Source: Prunella strophiata (Eukaryota > Chordata > Aves > Passeriformes > Prunellidae). From it: DNA of 64,000 nt. The translations under genes and the position numbers were made by a program. The stretch lies in contig JAZBQD010000028.1 in NCBI GenBank assembly GCA_036583965.1, positions 434,001-498,000 of the forward strand, in the 5' to 3' direction. Below the pieces are notes generated by a model. It was not told where the DNA came from. It searched no databases and saw nothing but the letters and a program-made list of their open reading frames with translations. This document shows positions 61,409 through 64,000 of this stretch, piece after piece. Numbering within the stretch: position 1 is the stretch's first letter; every line of letters starts with the position of its first letter.

Positions 61409-62960
61409 GACAAGAACAGTGCCAGCATGGGGTGGAGCAGGGCACGGCACTCCCAGGATACACCCCCAAAATTCCCAATCTCAGTCCCTGGGCTGGAATT
61501 TTATGGTGTGATCAGCAGCATGCTCATTAGGCCAAGAACCAGATATAAATTAAAACTGATTTACTATTAATGCCATGGAGGTCTTGTCATTCAGCTCATC
61601 AGGACGTAAGTCTGAAATTACAGAATGCCTTAACCAAGCTGTGCTTCAAAACAACCTCTTTGACCCATTTTTAATAAAAAGCCTCCACATTAGAGGCTGT
61701 AAAGATGTAACACCTTTTCAGTGTAAGTGAACAGTCTCACTGATTTGAGGTATAAAACTAATAAAACAATTAATCCTTTACAGATTCAAGAAGTCAATTC
61801 CAAATAAGGGCTTTTAATTTAAATTTTAAAAATTTATATTTAAAAAATTGCTTTCCCTTTCTCTGGTGTGATCTTGTGTATCTCCAGTTATATAATTTGG
61901 TTTATTGACCTGAATTACTAGAGTGTAAAACATGAACTTGTCTCTGATGGTAACATTCTTTTTAAAAGCACTATAATTTAGTTGGTAATAAAATGTGTTT
62001 GTAGTGTGAAAATTTTTATACAATTCCAAAAAAAAAAAAAAAATTAAAAAAAAAAAAATCTACTTTCTCAGGTAAGAGTCACCAAAGGACAAGGCATCAT
62101 CTGGAAGATGTATTCATAATGGTAGAATAGTTCTTTATGGAAAGTAAGAATTCACATTTCAAAGAAAAAAAAAAAACCACCAACCTGGAAGGTTTGTTAT
62201 TATTATGTACATAAATAAAACAATTGTATTTTCCCTCTATGTGCCTCTCTCAGGACAGGCAAGGAACCCTATCCTGTACCTCCTCAAGCATTCCTTTCTC
62301 AAAATTTAAAACAATACTTAACTAACAAGGAAAATATACAAGATGACTTTGAACGACTTTGAATTTTGAAGACTCTCAGAGAAATGCTGCTCATTTTCAC
62401 ACTCACAGCTTGGGCAGGTAGCCTTGAAGTAACACTTCTATCAATTAACGGTATCCACTCCCAAATATCAGGTATGGAAATGGACTCAGTCCAGCAGACC
62501 TTTGTACCTGCACAGGAGAACAATGTTTACTCGCTGGAAATAACTGCATATGCACCCACTGCCTGAGCATCCCATTGCTGAACCTTCTGGAAAGGGAAGT
62601 CCACTTGTGTAGGAAAATGAACATTCAGATTTCACCCAAAACCTACACTCCTTTCATGAGATTTTTTTCCACCTGGATTCTCAGATAACCAGCTCAGGTG
62701 TCAGCAGCTGCCTAGGGCTACTTTCCTACATACTCTAAAGTTGCATACTCTCCTTTTGGAATGCCCAACCCTTGAGGTTTTCTGTTCTGCAGCCACTTGT
62801 CCTTTGCGGCTGGGAAAAATTTGAAACCCCTCAAGTGACAAAGGCAGGGAGCTGGAAAGGATCCCAGCTCACAGGAGCATCTTGGGCTGCAGGAGAAAAG
62901 CACAGAGGTGTGAAGGCTCCATTTCCTGTAAGGAATAAGGTGTCATATACCTCCAGGACA
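61409..62960. other. Non-coding sequence between two LTRs, no gene recognised
   Basis: About 1.55 kb without retroviral coding sequence. The longest frame here is under 80 codons. A-rich tracts occur at 62028-62058 and 62165-62176. The two flanking LTRs differ in sequence and orientation, so this is not a provirus interior. Confidence 0.65.
62028..62058 (+). repeat. A-rich tract with a TT interruption
   Basis: Two adenine runs separated by TT. It is a simple repeat without a recognisable source. Confidence 0.9.
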
Positions 62961-63056
62961 TGTAGATAGAAGCCACCTACTGTGTCTCTGTAGAGCACAA
63001 ACGACACAACGCAGACAGCAGCTCTTTGCAAGGTGTGAGAGAGCAAAAAGAGAGAG

Positions 63057-63062
63057 TTTATT
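63057..63062 (-). promoter_or_regulatory. Poly(A) signal AATAAA of the 63 kb LTR
   Basis: On the minus strand the hexamer lies about 20 bp after the TATA box and about 96 bp before the proposed LTR end. Such close TATA-to-AATAAA spacing implies a start site downstream of, or overlapping, the hexamer. Confidence 0.6.
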
Positions 63063-63076
63063 GAATTCTGACTCCA

Positions 63077-63082
63077 TTTATA
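63077..63082 (-). promoter_or_regulatory. TATA box of the 63 kb LTR
   Basis: TATAAA on the minus strand in the context AACTATAAATGG. It is meaningful only as part of the LTR architecture. Confidence 0.55.
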
Positions 63083-63281
63083 GTTTTCTGAAATCCCAGT
63101 GTCATTGGAGGGTGACAGTGCCACCTCCTCAATGCCACTGGACAAACCAACAGTCCATCAAGTTGCTCTTCCCCCACAGAGGAATACAAAATAAGTTATT
63201 TACAAAAAGTGTGTGAGAAAGTTCTGCACAAGAATGTAAACATCAGAAGGCTTTAGAGAAACTTAAAAAATCAGGGTGACA

Positions 63282-64000
63282 ACCTACTGACACACATGCT
63301 GATTTATTGTAGCTCTCCCAGAATCTCAGGGAGATTAAAAGGTAGTCAGAAAGAGATCATGGAGTTGTTTTCTTTGATAAAGATTTCACAGTTTGGATCA
63401 GTGGAAAAAAAAGTCAATTTTGCTCAGTATCAATTTAGTCTCTGTTTGGCCATCTCTTTAGTCTCTTGGCACCCAGGTTGTTTAGTTCATCTTTGAAAGG
63501 AGCCAAGCAAATATTCTTTGATACTATACTAATTATGAAGGATTCAGCATGATAAAGAATCTGCAAGGTTATGCACCCCCCAAAAGTAAGTTCTTTTCAC
63601 AAAGCATCTGGATAATGATTACATTTATTCTACGTTCTACCAAAAAAAAAAAGCCACCAAGAATTAGTTAGGAACTCTGCAAATTATTTCCATTTTCATG
63701 GAATAATTAATGCCTAAGAAACCTTTCAACATTTATCATCACTTCAATGTACAGTCAGATGAATGGATAACAAATGCCCTGTCTGAAAGGAGGAAAGTTC
63801 TTATAAATCATCTGTGAAGTTAAAGCTGGTCATGAACGGAGATGTTTGTGCAGTAGATTTATTTAAGAATAAAATGCGATGTCTTCAACTTTTGTCTTAT
63901 CAAAAAACATGTACAGTATGAAATTGGGTAAAAATAATTATGCGCTTTCAGTAATCCTGTCTTTTCTAATATTTGGAGGGGCTTTTCTCTTGCTCATTGG
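63282..64000. other. Non-coding sequence to the window edge, no gene recognised
   Basis: AT-rich sequence with short frames only (66 codons at 63296-63496) and a short A run near 63640-63650. Nothing recognisable reaches the edge of the window. Confidence 0.6.

Larger units (their letters stand above)
62961..63281 (-). mobile_element. Probable solo LTR, minus orientation, about 321 bp
   Basis: Read on the minus strand, the element begins TGTCACCCTG (at 63281), has a TATA box (63077-63082) and soon after it a poly(A) signal AATAAA (63057-63062). It then carries a CTCTCT-rich R/U5-like segment and ends in CTATCTACA at 62961, giving TG...CA termini. The arrangement TATA, AATAAA, short U5 is typical of compact retroviral LTRs, and the text resembles songbird LTRs I recall. 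No matching 5- or 6-bp duplication was found at these exact ends, so one boundary may be off or the flanks have changed. No gag or pol is present on either side. The 104-codon minus frame (62831-63145) crosses its end and is not a gene. Confidence 0.7.

Noticed and set aside
61409..62960. The interval between the LTRs at 61.0-61.4 and 63.0-63.3 kb as the interior of one provirus
   Set aside because: The LTRs differ in sequence and orientation, and the interval has no gag, pol or env coding sequence.
1..64000. CRISPR array, operon, prophage, tRNA cluster or other compact gene system
   Set aside because: No regularly spaced repeats, no dense same-strand frames and no ribosome-binding-site pattern; the base composition and repeats are those of a bird nuclear genome.

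Overview
The window reads as nuclear DNA of a bird, most likely a songbird. It is AT-rich and CpG-poor, with long A or T runs. It carries CR1 (chicken repeat 1) LINE fragments, which are the hallmark interspersed repeat of birds, and several endogenous-retrovirus LTRs that resemble songbird families. The songbird call rests on my recollection of those LTRs and was not checked by a search. Nothing looks bacterial, viral-episomal or organellar.

I found no convincing host protein-coding exon or RNA gene. The longest ATG-started open frames are 138 codons. The frames I looked at closely either fall in repeats or low-complexity sequence or match no family I recognise. The window is best read as intergenic or deep intronic DNA, and its only recognisable coding sequence is the decayed C-terminal end of a CR1 reverse transcriptase.

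Layout: 1-5.66 kb, AT-rich unique sequence. About 5.67-6.46 kb, a plus-strand LTR with a 30-bp internal tandem duplication. 6.5-16.3 kb, unique sequence with a long A tract and small inverted repeats. 16.30-16.45 kb, an old CR1 tail. 16.5-43.25 kb, mostly unique, with two GC-richer patches at 24.3-24.7 and 25.4-25.75 kb. 43.25-44.02 kb, a young minus-strand CR1 fragment. 44.61-45.30 kb, a solo LTR with a 6-bp target-site duplication. 45.34-45.47 kb, an A/C-rich tract. 57.02-57.19 kb, a second CR1 tail about 97% identical to the first. 61.03-61.40 kb, a shorter LTR with CCAAT and TATA boxes. 62.96-63.28 kb, a minus-strand LTR with TATA box and poly(A) signal.

The features do not form a functional system. 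They record successive retroelement insertions of different ages. All four LTRs appear solo: I see no gag, pol or env sequence beside any of them. I found no evidence for a new biological system. The most informative structures are the LTR inserted in a 23-bp tandem duplication, the near-identical CR1 pair, and a palindromic pair of TAATTA motifs at about 56.8 kb.
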